This document shows, piece after piece, positions 24,001 through 36,434 of a stretch of DNA of 64,000 nt. A program made the position numbers and the translations under genes. Numbering within the stretch: the stretch's first letter is position 1; every line of letters starts with the position of its first letter. Location: NCBI GenBank assembly GCA_026873275.1, contig JANTUC010000006.1, positions 1,116,001 through 1,180,000 on the forward strand, in the 5' to 3' direction. Below the pieces are notes generated by a model, which was given only the letters and a program-made list of their open reading frames with translations, had not been told where the DNA came from and did not search any database. This DNA is from Pseudopithomyces maydicus. Taxonomy: Eukaryota; Ascomycota; Dothideomycetes; Pleosporales; Didymosphaeriaceae.

Positions 24001-25080
24001 GTCTCTACGCGGGGTAGATGATCTTTCTCTTCTGGAAGAATTTCCTTCGTTATCCAAATGCCATTTTGCTATACGCTGAGAAGAATCTTGGTATCGCGAG
24101 CGACCTCTGTCACTAGTGTCCGCTATTCTCCGGATGTCATGGAAATTCTGGCCCGCCCACCGCCTCAAGAGTTCATCAATAACTTCCATACGAGGATTTC
24201 CGACGTCCAATGTTATCTCAATGTCATCCGGAAGCGGTTTGAATCCGTTTTCATACTCTTTGTCAAGACCAGAACCATTGTCGTCTTTGGTGCGGGTACC
24301 CGATTCCATTCCTCCTCTTGAAGTGTGTTGTTGTTTTGGAGTCAACGCTTTATCAAAGACCAAATTATACATCCATCCAGCAGTAGCTCCAGGAGACTCG
24401 GTCCAACGTTGGAATTCCAGCTTTTCGGCATCTCTTCTTCTCGAAAGACGTCTTTCTGTGTTCATGAGAATCTTGATCACCTGTCTGCTGGTTTCCACCC
24501 AACTTTCCGCACAGTATACTTCTTGCACAATCATCCAGGCAAAATACTTCTTCTTCTGTACATCCTCGTCCGATCTACATTAATTAGCAGGCACTACTAC
24601 GCAAGATCACATCACTCACAATTCATTTCTAGATTCATGCAAATTTGCAATCCTCAGCACTGATAGGTGTAGCCGCAAAGGTTCCTTGATGGACTGGCAT
24701 TTGGTGATCAAATCTGATACATTTCCACGAAAGATGTTTGCAAACCACCGTCGGACTCGGTCAACCGTGAATCCGGCTAGTTGCAATTCAAATTCTTCTA
24801 CAAGCAGGTCTAACCGTCCAAGAGTTCTACCGAGGTCAACATGGTCACGGAATTCGAAAATCTTCTTGTCGTCCGAAACGCTACACAACTCGGTGCATGT
24901 TTGAGCGATATCGGCGAATTCTCGTGCAATATCGCGAATGGCGTGTGGTACGGTAGGGTCCGAGTTACGGTCGACAGGAAGACGTCGTGCGATATCAAAC
25001 AAAGTATGCGACAGTTCGCTGGTCCGTTTCGTGATGTCAGCCACGCCATCTACGGCGGCCTCGATGCCGATAGGCCTCAT
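21011..25080 (-). CDS. Large coiled-coil protein of unknown function
   Basis: Five exons, 25080-24620, 24574-22651, 22508-21629, 21581-21298 and 21241-21011, join in phase to 1259 residues; introns are 45, 142, 47 and 56 nt. I do not recognise a named protein. The N-terminal 170 residues are helical (starting MRPIGIEAAVDGVADI) and resemble the fungal N-terminal helical domain found before STAND/NACHT proteins, but no NTPase follows. Next is a long disordered Ser/Thr/Arg/Pro-rich part (about residues 280-560). A long coiled coil follows, rich in Glu, Lys, Gln and Arg, with blocks such as ELQKQIDSLKRDAKARKEAD and KKRYAEYYNDQLARKIQEIK. A folded-looking C-terminal part of about 280 residues has WQPPAATAEADLYKSLRNSG, QTWFYGSQPVHAQFFSGML and FYEETEHEIFLAANLTS. 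No signal peptide or membrane helix is seen. Confidence 0.75.
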
Positions 25081-25942
25081 GCGGCTAGAGCGGGATGGGA
25101 TTGATGTAACGATCTGTCATGGGGTACTGGTAGATGAACTCATGTCTGTTCAGAGCAGAGAAGTGGGTAATTTTATTCGTGGCGGAGCTGACGAGGCTCC
25201 GTCGGATTGTCCCATGGCAGCCTGGTCCAAGAATTTCACATCATTTGACGCCACAACACATAATTTATTCGCTCACCCCTGCGCACAGCCTTGGAGGAAT
25301 GCATACCCCGCACGGCAGTCGAATCAAATCGCTGTGCACCATTGTCAAGAGGGTTCAGTGTCCGTATCAGTCGATGTGGCCCCCATGCGGCTGGATCGTG
25401 CGACCTGCGAACAGGTGTCCTATACTGCTCAAATCCAAGAGCTGACAAACAAAGATAACGGCTTGGCCACAGCCTTGGTTTTACAACCGACAAGCGATAG
25501 GATGGCTATATTAGTCGAAGCACATTTGGCGAAGGCTGAGGTGGTGACAGCCGAACTGCCCGGCTTATCGATAAATGCACGTGACCATTCTGATAGGTAC
25601 CTCCCTAATTACCTACATATGTACGTATCTATGTAAGCACTGTAGCCGTACATAGAGCCCTAGAGTACCCCTTTGTAGATATATAGGGGCTTGGCTACCA
25701 TTAGAGTGTGGGCCTGCTTACACAGGTATCTATGAGTATCTAAGGTATTTGGTATACATCTACATACATATGTACATATGTAGCTAGGAGATGGAAGTTG
25801 TGGAAAGTTTATTATCTTATTCACAATCAAACTATGCTTGGAATGAAGTACTTAGGCAAAAAGGCAAGGCTAGCAAGGAGATAGAGACATAGGAATAGCA
25901 GATCCCACAAGATGTTAATTTAAATACGCGAATTCATGACGG
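25081..25942. other. Intergenic region with AT-rich TACATATG repeats
   Basis: Upstream of the minus-strand coiled-coil gene and downstream of the SDR gene. From about 25600 it becomes AT-rich, with many TACCTACATATG-like words, including an 18-base perfect palindrome at 25765-25782. An E-box-like CACGTGAC lies near 25578. Open frames at 24938-25636 are mostly the antisense of the neighbouring exon. Confidence 0.5.
25765..25782. repeat. Perfect 18-base AT-rich palindrome
   Basis: TACATATGTACATATGTA equals its own reverse complement. It sits in a stretch of related TACATA/TACCTA words (25600-25790). It could be a cruciform-prone or protein-binding site, or simply low-complexity sequence. Confidence 0.6.
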
Positions 25943-27253
25943 TCACACGTCGAGTGAGATCATGGCTGATGGATCATACTGCCGCGCAATGTCCACCGCA
26001 TTACTCACTTCAATAAAATCTTCCAACTCTTCGCTCGTCGTTTTGAGCTTCTCTTTAACGGCGGTTACACCCTCAAATCCAACAATATGCCTTGCAGGAG
26101 GGTTGTCATGGCCTCCAATCGCTGTCAAAGCGTGTACAGTCTCGGCTATTAACGCGGACTTCACTACAGATGGTAGAGGCGCATACAACGACGTGACAGA
26201 ATCCGAACTGAGTAAGTCGCCCATAGACGGTTCGTGAATAGTACCATCCGGACTAGTAGTGGATATGCTATCTGTAGGTGACTTTTCGTCCGCATATGGC
26301 AAAGGATTGTTAACTCGATCCAACTTGTCAAGGAGGCTGGAGAAGATGTCGCGTGCAAGGGGGCAGGATTTTCGGCCTGAATGTATTCGCGCATCGGTGG
26401 TACAGATGTCATCTTGTTAGTGAGAACGTTGACTTCCATGTTGGCTTGCACGATGGACATTTTGATGTTGAACGGGGCAATCTCATATGCCAGACTCTGT
26501 TGCATGCTCAGCTTAATTCGAGTACCGTAGGATTGAGTCACTTACATCGCAGTAACCCTCTATAGCCCACTGCGATGAGCAGTACATTGCTAGGCCTGGT
26601 GTTCCAAGGTGACCCGCTGTTGGATATGAGCTCCACGCCTCGGCTTGCTAGTTGGTAGGACTTACTAATTCCAGTCAACATTACGATGTGGCCATTTTTT
26701 CGCTCGCGCATCGTGGGCAAAACTGCTTTGATGATGTTGACGTTGGAGAAAAAGTTCGTCTCGAAGGTGTCTTGAACCAGATTGATGGTCCGGCTACTCT
26801 GCGACAGCTCTTCCACAGCACCGATAACAGCTTCCAATATTTAGTAGACGTCTCAATTCTAATTCAAAAGTTGGGAGTACCTTCGCTTGTATTCCCGAGC
26901 AGGACATCCACCCGGCCGAAGGCTTCTACAGCTTCTGCAACGGCAGCTTGACACTGGCCCACGACTCTCCCGTCCAATCCAACAACCCTCAGTCGTTCTC
27001 GCCAGCGTTCGTTTTGCTTCACCTCTTCAAGAAATGCTCGGAAATCCTCACTCTGCCCTTCTCTTTTCTCGAATTCTTGCGGCACTACTCCGGAAACTAC
27101 ATAATCCCCATGATCAAGCACTTGACGTGCCAATGCTATCGCGATAGGCGAAGAACCTATCGTCAGGAACCATACGCGGGGCGCATTGTGTGGTGGGAAA
27201 TGTGGAGATCTTGGTCGTGGCGGACGCGACGACTGCTGGCCCTGCTGTGTCAT
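25943..27253 (-). CDS. Degenerate short-chain dehydrogenase/reductase with a broken frame
   Basis: Four exons, 27253-26881, 26830-26666, 26616-26546 and 26496-25943, with introns of 50, 49 and 49 nt. Exon 4 breaks frame after AENPAPL: adding one base to the five-base run at 26359-26363 lets it continue as ARDIFSSLLDKLDRVNNP to the stop, making 185 codons for that exon and about 387 residues in all. The fold is an SDR: VWFLTIGSSPIAIALARQVL, then VDVLLGNTSE, FETNFFSNVNIIKAVLP, NGHIVMLTGI, GTPGLAMYCSSQWAIEGY and IAPFNIKMSIVQ. The cofactor motif TGxxxGIG is replaced by TIGSSPIA, and the catalytic YxxxK reads YCSSQ. It therefore probably does not act as a normal oxidoreductase. It is divergent from ELP5. 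Confidence 0.75.
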
Positions 27254-27908
27254 GACAAAGCCGATTTTAGTTGTACAGTGGAAGAATACATGCCCAGCAT
27301 TTCACGATGGACTTATCCGCAGAATATAATGCTCTCAACTGCGGTTGCGGGGGACGGCAATGCGTTTAGCTAAGTCCGTCCCGCGCTAACCCATTTTGGC
27401 ACTAGTGCGCACCGAAAATGCTCTGCGCCAGACATCTATCACCAGCGCGATGTCACCGCGTCAGTAGAGTATTATTCAGACTTGCCCAAAAGCAAGAAGA
27501 GAATAACACTAAAGCCAAAACTTATAAACAAGAGTGTCGAGGCTTTCTATAATCCCGTTACCTATAGGTTGAATCTGTTTATTGCAGAACCCCGCCACTG
27601 TTGTCACGTTCATTCACCTCAGTTGCCAATACAGGTACGCTCACCTCACATTCACCATTTCATCTTCATCGCTACGAATTCAAGCTCTCAAGTAGCCAGC
27701 CACCTTCTTTTTCTAGCCTCCCCGCCGCATATAAAAGTACGATTGCATTTCCAATATTTCCTCCCTCTTCCTGTCACCATCTCACATCCTCTCACCGTAT
27801 CATACACATACTCAATCACGTTTCCCTACGGTACATCGTAGCTGTATCTACCCTCAATACTCACGCAAATTGTTTCTCTATCTCCCAAACTTCATCAATA
27901 CTATCGAT
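27254..27908. other. Bidirectional promoter between the SDR gene and ELP5
   Basis: The two genes face away from each other here. The sequence is AT-rich near 27480-27560 and then pyrimidine-rich up to the ELP5 start. Two overlapping plus-strand frames (27482-27960) have no recognisable features. Confidence 0.5.
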
Positions 27909-29252
27909 ATGGATTACTTGGAGGTCACCAACATCGACCCCGCTAATACGAGTATCCTAGCAGCACTCACACTTCCAAGCTCCCTGAGGGACTTTGAAGT
28001 CACCGATCGCGAGGCCGAGCTGTCCCAGTGGGTCTGTGAACTCTACAAGGATCGCACCGACGTCAAAAAGTTTGACAGCAGCGGCGGTCGCACTGAACCA
28101 TTTCAGCCCGAGGAGCGCCCCCCAAACAGTGGTGACTGGATCAAGCGCGACAATAACATCGTGCCCTCTGGCAAAGCTCACCGGCACCGAGTTGAAAGCA
28201 CTTTCCCGTATCGCCGGTCCAAGTACGCCATGTCGCGCCCTGTCAGTGCGGTGCAACACCAGCGCCATGTCATTCAGCTTATGTCCAATCTACTTTGCAT
28301 CCGCACAAATGCTTCGCCATTCACCTTGGTACTGGATGATCTGAATCAGCGCGCCATGCCGCTTCTCCAGGAGATGGTCAACCGCGCTCTCTCTCGCAAC
28401 ATCAATGTCGTGGTTGTCTCGTTCGAGGCTACGCGATTTCACCCTGCCGTGCGCCACGTAACAGCTTGGGGTAATCGTACCGCCACCGATATCCTCAAGG
28501 ATATTCAGAATGCCATGAGCGACCGCAAGGAGAGCCTTGTGGTAGTCGACAATATGTACGACGCCGTCGCAGTCAAGAACATTGATATTGCGGCCTTTTT
28601 CGACCTCGTCGTCATGAAGCACGGTTCCACCCTGGCTGGCGTATATCACAACGACATGCTCCCCGAAGCTACCGCGTCCGGATACGATGCCTACGCACCA
28701 GATCTTCTTGAGCTGCTCAAATTTATGGCCACCGCCATCATCACTTGCCGCTCCCTATCCCACGTCCTTGCCGCCAAAGCCGCACGCGAGCGTTCTCTCC
28801 CGGAGCCAACATTCGGTCTTCTTGCAGGTGCAGAGGGTATCGTTCAATGCCTCAATGCGAACGACCGGCGCGGCATTGTCCTCGAAGCCGAGTTCCGCCG
28901 CAAGTCCGGTCGCCCCGAAACCGAGACGTATTTTCTCCGCCCGGCACTCGTTACCGATTACCACGAGCCACTGCCCAACCAAATCATCGGAACGCTGAAG
29001 CAGGAATTTGTCACTCTGCTCGCCCAACACCCTGCATATGCCAACAAGGAGGTTGCAGGCCTGGTTTCTGCCGCAGGTAATGAGATGGAGACGAGCTTCA
29101 ACCTCAACTTGACCGATAAGCAGAAGGCTGCGCGGGAGGGTGTCATCTTGCCTTACTTTGATGCGCAGAAGCAGGAAGGCGGCGAAGGCGGTCGCATTCT
29201 CTATGATATGGGCGAAGAGGATGACTTCGACGAGGAAGAAGACGAGATCTAG
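27909..29252 (+). CDS. ELP5: Elongator complex protein 5 (Elp5/Iki1)
   Basis: A single open exon of 447 residues. Elp5 forms, with Elp4 and Elp6, the ring of RecA-like ATPase-fold proteins that binds tRNA in Elongator, which makes the wobble-uridine modifications mcm5 and ncm5. Family features: a RecA-like core with FTLVLDDLNQRAMPLLQEM, INVVVVSFEA and ESLVVVDNMYD. The C-terminal tail carries AAREGVILPYFDAQ and ends in the acidic run GEEDDFDEEEDEI, typical of Iki1 proteins. No Walker A motif is visible, as expected for Elp5. The ATG at 27909 is the first one giving the conserved start; an in-frame ATG at 27870 would add 13 residues. It is intact and intronless, unlike most genes around it. Confidence 0.88.
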   Translation: MDYLEVTNIDPANTSILAALTLPSSLRDFEVTDREAELSQWVCELYKDRTDVKKFDSSGGRTEPFQPEERPPNSGDWIKRDNNIVPSGKAHRHRVESTFPYRRSKYAMSRPVSAVQHQRHVIQLMSNLLCIRTNASPFTLVLDDLNQRAMPLLQEMVNRALSRNINVVVVSFEATRFHPAVRHVTAWGNRTATDILKDIQNAMSDRKESLVVVDNMYDAVAVKNIDIAAFFDLVVMKHGSTLAGVYHNDMLPEATASGYDAYAPDLLELLKFMATAIITCRSLSHVLAAKAARERSLPEPTFGLLAGAEGIVQCLNANDRRGIVLEAEFRRKSGRPETETYFLRPALVTDYHEPLPNQIIGTLKQEFVTLLAQHPAYANKEVAGLVSAAGNEMETSFNLNLTDKQKAAREGVILPYFDAQKQEGGEGGRILYDMGEEDDFDEEEDEI

Positions 29253-29929
29253 GCCTTGCGCTACGGGCCACACTTACGAAATTGGCATTTCAACACAACA
29301 TATCCTGGAGTCATAGGGCGTTCAAAGGATTACCTGCATGGATTTTAATACCCTGGTGTTTGGTGTCCGAGGCAGTCTTGAGGGTCACAAGTGGAATGTG
29401 GAATTTTGGCAACGTTTTCTGGTAACTTGCCAGATGGATTGAGAACACTGCGACACTTTTTCTCGTTTCTTCTCCACTTTTTTAAGCGGAGTATGGATGC
29501 AGAAATGATCAAGGAGATGAGATCGATGCAGTGTAATGCAAGCATACTTGGTTTTTGTCTAAGGCTTGGGCTCAATGCACGGGTTCCTAGATCTTACCAG
29601 CTCTTGAGATACTTCCGACTATTCAAAAAGTACTTGATATTTTGGCGATAGAAGCTCGAGGGCGTAATTGGACGGGCCGGTTTAGTAGCTTGCGACTCAC
29701 TGGCTGGCTAGCAATGCAATAAATGAATCGATTTGGGCGGTTTACGGGCGATCAATGATGCGATGTGAGGCAGTAAATATTTGTATGCAATTTTTGGTGT
29801 AGGTGAGTTATGTGCATCGACATTATCATCGTACATGATACAGACAAGTGACATGACTGTAGAAGTTCTCCTTCAAAGAACTGATTCCTCCCGTTTCGCT
29901 AAGGGCTCTTGACAGAAAGTAACCAATAG
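29253..29929. other. Convergent 3' region between ELP5 and an MFS gene
   Basis: Both neighbours end here. No gene is supported; short frames at 29345-29651 are featureless. The sequence is moderately AT-rich. Confidence 0.5.
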
Positions 29930-31793
29930 TCAAGTGTCAAATAGAAAGAATGACTTACAGGCATCTTTAATTGAGGGAATGGTTGGAACTGAGATCACAG
30001 TACTAGGCTTCGCCATTCTGTAGTCGTGAAGCCTTTGTTTTGGGTTTCCTTGAGCCTTCTCTGGCAGCGTGCTGGCCACGAAGTTGAATCCAACGGCTAC
30101 GAAGAAAATTACGATCCAGAAGAGATGACCATATGCAATGCGGTATTTGCTGCCGATGGAGTACAGTGCTGTAGATAGTGCAGGAATAACTGCTCGCAGG
30201 CCTGATTGCAGAGTGAGCGATAGAGCATTCAGCGTTCCGAAGCTCTCGGGCGAGGGAGAGATATCATTGATAGCGAGTTGCACCCCAGCTTTACACTAGT
30301 CAGTCTTTGCACAGCAAAAAATGTTCATACACTTACTAAAGGCCATGGCAACTGCGCTGCCGAAAATCTGGTCGAGGAAGAATAGGATCCAGAAGGGAAC
30401 GTCAAGGTCATAGCGGCGCAGAACGTTGCAAGCAGGATCCAATGCGAAGAAAATAGGCCAAAGGAGAGCTGCGAATTTGAGAACACCTCCAGTGCCGACA
30501 CGCTTATGGAGAGATGGGAATAAGGCCAAGAGCCAGAATGCTTGAGACAGCCCTCCAATAGCCATAGTGATCCCGATCCAGAATGGGGGCAGTGCCAGAC
30601 CTCCTCGGTCAACGCTAGTATATAAGAAAACGTTGAACACGGCCGTGAATGCGAAGGCCAGAAGCATGCAGTAGTTGTAAATAATCAAACATTGAGCAAC
30701 GCCAGGATATTTGAGTAATTCCCATGTTGTCATGGATGGCTCTGACGATTTCTGCGAAACTGCATGTACGTCCAAGGTCTGACTATGTGTTAGACCGAGC
30801 AAGAGTTTAGAAGCTATATTGTACTAACCTCTTTGACGAAGAGTGTGACAAGTACAGCGGCACTGAGGCCAACAAAAGCAGAGGCAAATCCAGGCAGAGC
30901 ATAGGGAAAATCGTTAAAGAGTTGGATGCGACCAAAAGTCGACGGGAACTTCAATGCCGGTCGTTCAAGTGCACTACCTGTAGCATAATAGGGTTAGCCC
31001 ATGTATTTCCAATTAATTACAGGGTCATACCAATCAACGGTCCCAGGGTGATACCCAGATTCCCGACAAAAGCAAAGTAACCAAACACTCGAGCCTGTGT
31101 GCTCTTGGTGCTATTCTCCGTGAGCATGACACGAACAGTCCTGTACACAATTAGATGTGATATTCCTCGAACTCACCAGCGTGATTCTCTTTACTCACAC
31201 AATGGTGCCTGAAAATATGCCTGAGAGGCAACGGAAAAGAATCATCTGCCACAAGGACTGACTAAGGCCAAATAGGGCGGTGGAAAAAGTCACCCCGAAG
31301 AGAGATAGCACTAGAACTGGTTTCCTACCAAAACGGTCGGCAGCCTGTAAGCGTCAGCATCCTTCAACAGTTCATGATTTACGTCCACGGGTACGCTTAC
31401 TTTTCCCCAGAAAATCATAACACACATCTGTGTAGCCGAGAAAAGACTTTCAATAAGACCGGTATAAAAGCCGACATCTTCAGGAGCAACACCACCTGTC
31501 TTCTCGGTCATGTAGGTGATGTATGGGAAGATGGAGAAAAATGCTATTGGCTCGACAAGGCGCGTGTAACACAAGAGGAATATCTGGATCATATCCAAGG
31601 GTTTGTGCTCCTCCTCTTCCTCCTCCTCTTCATCTACATGAGCTCGATGGTGTTCTTCGGAGGATGTTTCGGCCTCTGCTGCTTCGGCGAGAGGTGCGGA
31701 AGCAACGGCTGCGAGCAATGGCGTCCGCTCATCATTTGCCTTGATCTGAGGGCCACTGCCTCTTTGAATTGGTCCTGGGTTCAAAGGCGACAT
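29930..31793 (-). CDS. MFS transporter (DHA1/ZIFL-like)
   Basis: Six exons, 31793-31401, 31344-31199, 31140-31031, 30977-30829, 30778-30337 and 30288-29930, all in phase, give 532 residues. It has a cytoplasmic N-terminus with a run of acidic residues (DEEEEEEEEH), then helix 1 with VEPIAFFSIFPYITYM. MFS motif A is WGKAADRFGRKPVLV, between helices 2 and 3, and motif C lies in GYFAFVGNLGITLGPLIG. This layout matches the fungal drug/zinc-induced-facilitator-like proton antiporters. The substrate cannot be deduced. The start M-S-P-L-N-P follows a short upstream in-frame extension that I do not favour. At the 3' end, a strong GTAAGT donor after IKDA (about 29951) could splice to an AG near 29909 and form a TAG at the joint; this would give a protein nine residues shorter. 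Confidence 0.88.
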
Positions 31794-32562
31794 GATGTAT
31801 ACCGTTGGAGTTGCCGGGCCTGTCGAGGTGCAACAGTTTCTTTTTTGAAGCCGCGGAAAGAGCAATGGGTCGAGGATTTATTTGATTGGGAAGATAGGAA
31901 TGATGCAAGTAAGACCTATGATAGCGGCATAGAGATGCGAAAAATAGCAATGATAGAGGTGAGATTTGAGACAGCGGTTCCGATATACGAACGATTACGC
32001 CCCGGCCTCACAGCACATCAACACGGTGCAAAATCCATGCAAAACAAACGGCAAGAGTGATGGACACGATAGTTGAGCTCGAAGTCTTTATTTCCAGCCG
32101 TCCATACGGCGCTAACGATTATGCTAACTAGATACGGAAGGAAGAACGGGCATTCTAGCATGGGTTATCGTCCCGTTCCATTTCCTGCATAAGGGCATTT
32201 GCGCAATTCAATTGCTGCCTGCGATGCAACTCGTTCGAGGCTTCAATTCGCTGTGCATCTGTGTGGATTCGACAAAAACGACATGTTGTTCCAGAACCCA
32301 ACATCACGTACTGACGGGCATCAAGACGGTTATTTCAGGACCTTTTGTCTAAAAGATAAAGTTCACCAAGATTTGCATTGATACGACCAGGAACAAATTT
32401 TCATTCGTGACTTCGTACGCGAAGCTATCAGATATCACCCTACCACCTGCTGTGGCATTCCAATGCAAGCCATCCCGTGGTATCAAGTCTAAACTTTTCC
32501 GCAGATCCACCAACGCCGTTCAAATGCACCCATGATTCGTGACAGCCAATTGATTATCGAGA
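31794..32562. other. Intergenic region between the MFS gene and FES1
   Basis: Upstream of the minus-strand MFS gene and 3' of FES1. Antisense frames extend into it from 31374-32060 but reflect the MFS exon. A small frame at 32199-32381 has no family features. Confidence 0.5.
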
Positions 32563-33257
32563 TTATCGAGCGCGCCCCGCGTCTTCCCTCAGCTGATTAA
32601 TCAAGCTGTCGACAGACTCCATATCCCCTGCATCAAGTTTCTTTTCGGGTTTGAACGAGGCGGGTACGCTGTCGACCACGGCGTCCAGAGCTGGCTGGTA
32701 GTTTCTGGTTGCGCATGACAGAGCGCGAACGGCCTTCTTGCGCACGGCCAGGTTTTCGTCTTCGGTCGCGAGTTTGACTAGGGTAGGCAATGCACCAAGT
32801 ACAAGTAACTGCTCACATGTTAGAGTTGCTGCCTGGAGTGTGCAAGGAAACGACGTACCCGCTCCTGTGACTTGATATTGTTCTCCACAGCCGTGCCGGC
32901 ACACCATGCAGCGTACTTCCTCAGCTCCGGCTCTGGGTTTTCCAGCTGTTCGATGAGCGGCACCCACAGCTTCAAAGGCTCCAGGTTGTTTGCATTGTCG
33001 ATGCCCTGGATCAACATCTCGAAATCTTCGAAGGCGATGGTCTTCTGGTCGAGTGTGCAGTCTGGATGGGTGATGACCTCCATCTTGTTCTTCATAACTT
33101 CGGCGTCGGAGGGCCCTGACATGCCGCTGAGGATCTCCTGCAGCGTCTGAGGGTCCAGTTGTGTGTTTGGATTTTTGGGCGCATCTGGGTCGTTTCGCGA
33201 GGCCTCTGAGTTTTCGATGCCCCATTTGAGGAGGTCGTTGAATTTGGGGTTGTTCAT
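32563..33257 (-). CDS. FES1: Hsp70 nucleotide exchange factor Fes1
   Basis: Exons 33257-32859 and 32808-32563, with a 50-nt intron, give 214 residues. Fes1 is the cytosolic Armadillo-type exchange factor that releases ADP from Hsp70 and directs misfolded proteins to degradation. The N-terminus NNPKFNDLLKWGIENSEASR and the body FEMLIQGIDNANNLEPLKLW, then ELRKYAAWCAGTAVENNIKS, then LGALPTLVKLATEDENLAVR, are characteristic. ARM-like helices fill the middle. The second exon starts LLVLGALPTL, joining the Arg codon cleanly. It is divergent from actin, with 1.1 kb between start codons. A strong heat shock element lies about 130 bases upstream (33384-33401), in line with Fes1 belonging to the Hsp70 system. 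Confidence 0.95.
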
Positions 33258-34385
33258 GGTGGCGGTATGGATTGTGCAGCGGTGTCAGTCAGAGGGAGAT
33301 CAGGGTGAGACAGCGAAGGCGATAGAGTATTTAGGCGTAGTCACAAAGTTTTGGGGCGAGTGTGGATGACGCAGGCGCGGCGCGAACATTCTGGGACTTT
33401 CGGTACAGCCTCTCCAAGCGGGTCCCCTACCACAGCCAGGCGCAACCCACAGCAACGGCAGCTGGGTTTCGGCGGCGGTGGCAGCCAAACGGGAACAGGC
33501 GCGACATGACCGACGGCTTTGGCAAAGCGCTGCGGCTGATTGCACACCTGCACCAGCGTGTGTTGCGTCTGAAACCCCACGCGCTCGGCGGGTGCAGGCG
33601 CCCTCCCTGGTGGTGCGCCCTGCCTGGTGCCCAGAAGCCCAGCCCGGGAGGTGCCCAGGTGCAAGTGCCCCTCATTGCACGTGACCTGGGCGGACCTCAG
33701 CTTGACAATTTCGCGGGGATGTTGCGAGGCGACTCAGGCGAGGCGGTGAGCATTCATGCGGCTGGCGGGAATGCCCAGAACCACACCCACCCCGTGCAGC
33801 CCGCTGTCAGATACACGTCCCGGGCAGCGTCGCCCTGCCTCCGACACGTCGTTGCGGCGAACACGTTGTACAGTCCAGCACGCAGTGGAGCGCATCTGTG
33901 CACCACGGCAGAGGAACAGTGCCTACGCCCGCAGGCAGCGCCAGTAGAGCGCTTGGCACTACTCATCCGGGGCGGAGGCTTGCGTACGCCTGCGCGCCGT
34001 CTTGTTCGAAATGCTGTAGCCTAGATGGGTATATAATTTGCAAAGTGAACATGGACCATGTCTACAACCTGAAAAGCTGAGGCTGGAATCCGTGAATCCG
34101 CGAATCCGCGAAGCCGTGGCAGTGCCCCCTTCTCGCCAACCTCGTCGCTCCTGCCGCCCCCGCTAAGGGCAAAGACCCGCTTATTTAGCACACCCACCGA
34201 CACTTGCCTCTCTTGCACAGCACAACCTCATCACCACCTCTACCCGCGACCTGTAAGCTGCCCATCACTCCCTGCTGTCCTCTGCAGCTGCATCTCCAGC
34301 CAGACACGCTGACCCTCAATCGCTGCAGCCGTTCCGACTCGCACCCCACCACCTCTAAACTTTACACCCTATCTAATCTCTCACC
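33258..34385. other. Bidirectional promoter between FES1 and actin
   Basis: GC-rich 1.1-kb stretch holding the regulatory regions of FES1 (leftward) and actin (rightward). The heat shock element at 33384-33401 is on the FES1 side. The actin side has a pyrimidine-rich leader (about 34195-34380). Several overlapping Arg/Pro-rich frames exist on both strands (33341-34024) and are best read as GC-rich chance frames. Confidence 0.55.
33384..33401. promoter_or_regulatory. Heat shock element upstream of FES1
   Basis: Four alternating units with exact 5-base spacing: GAA, CA, TTC, TG, GGA, CT, TTC. Three of the four units are perfect nGAAn/nTTCn, and one has a single mismatch (GGA). It lies 127 bases before the FES1 start codon. 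Hsf1 trimers bind such arrays. The target gene being an Hsp70 co-factor strengthens the call. Confidence 0.7.
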
Positions 34386-35967
<1,582 letters not shown>

Positions 35968-36434
35968 GCGTGTCGCGCATGGTCCTAGACATTCTGGCAA
36001 GCCTGGTAGCGCAGACACGCTGTCGGCGCTCTGTTTCGATGGGGGTTCTATCACGAAGGTTGTTTACAAAATGGCGGATCGTGTAAGGAGAGGATTGATA
36101 ATGCCGCTATGGAGGAGCTTGGGCTCGCGGATGTTATGACCGAGGATCTTAAGATTGTAGCTTAGAAACCTGGACATTTCACATCCTCGAGAAATTGTTG
36201 ATTTTCTCTATCTCGTCTCCTCTATGCTATTTGGTGTAATGCTTGCGGAGCCTGGCTGCTGGCACCTCATGGTATTCGTAACATGATCGTTTTAGCAATA
36301 CGATTCATTGCTGGTCGTGGCCACATGTCTCATAAAGCACACATTCAATGTGCAAGGGTCCTTGGTTTGAACTCCACAAGACGATGCCATGACGCGGTTT
36401 TCCCTCCTATGTATATATAACCATCTCTCATCCT
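35968..36434. other. Convergent 3' region between actin and PAC3-like gene
   Basis: Actin and the minus-strand chaperone gene end here. No repeat or gene is seen. Confidence 0.5.

Noticed and set aside
31374..32060. A 228-residue plus-strand frame
   Set aside because: It is the antisense of MFS exon 1, which has clear transporter motifs on the minus strand.
33341..34024. Arg/Pro-rich frames of up to 220 residues between FES1 and actin
   Set aside because: GC-rich promoter DNA is open in many frames; no family features and no sensible start.
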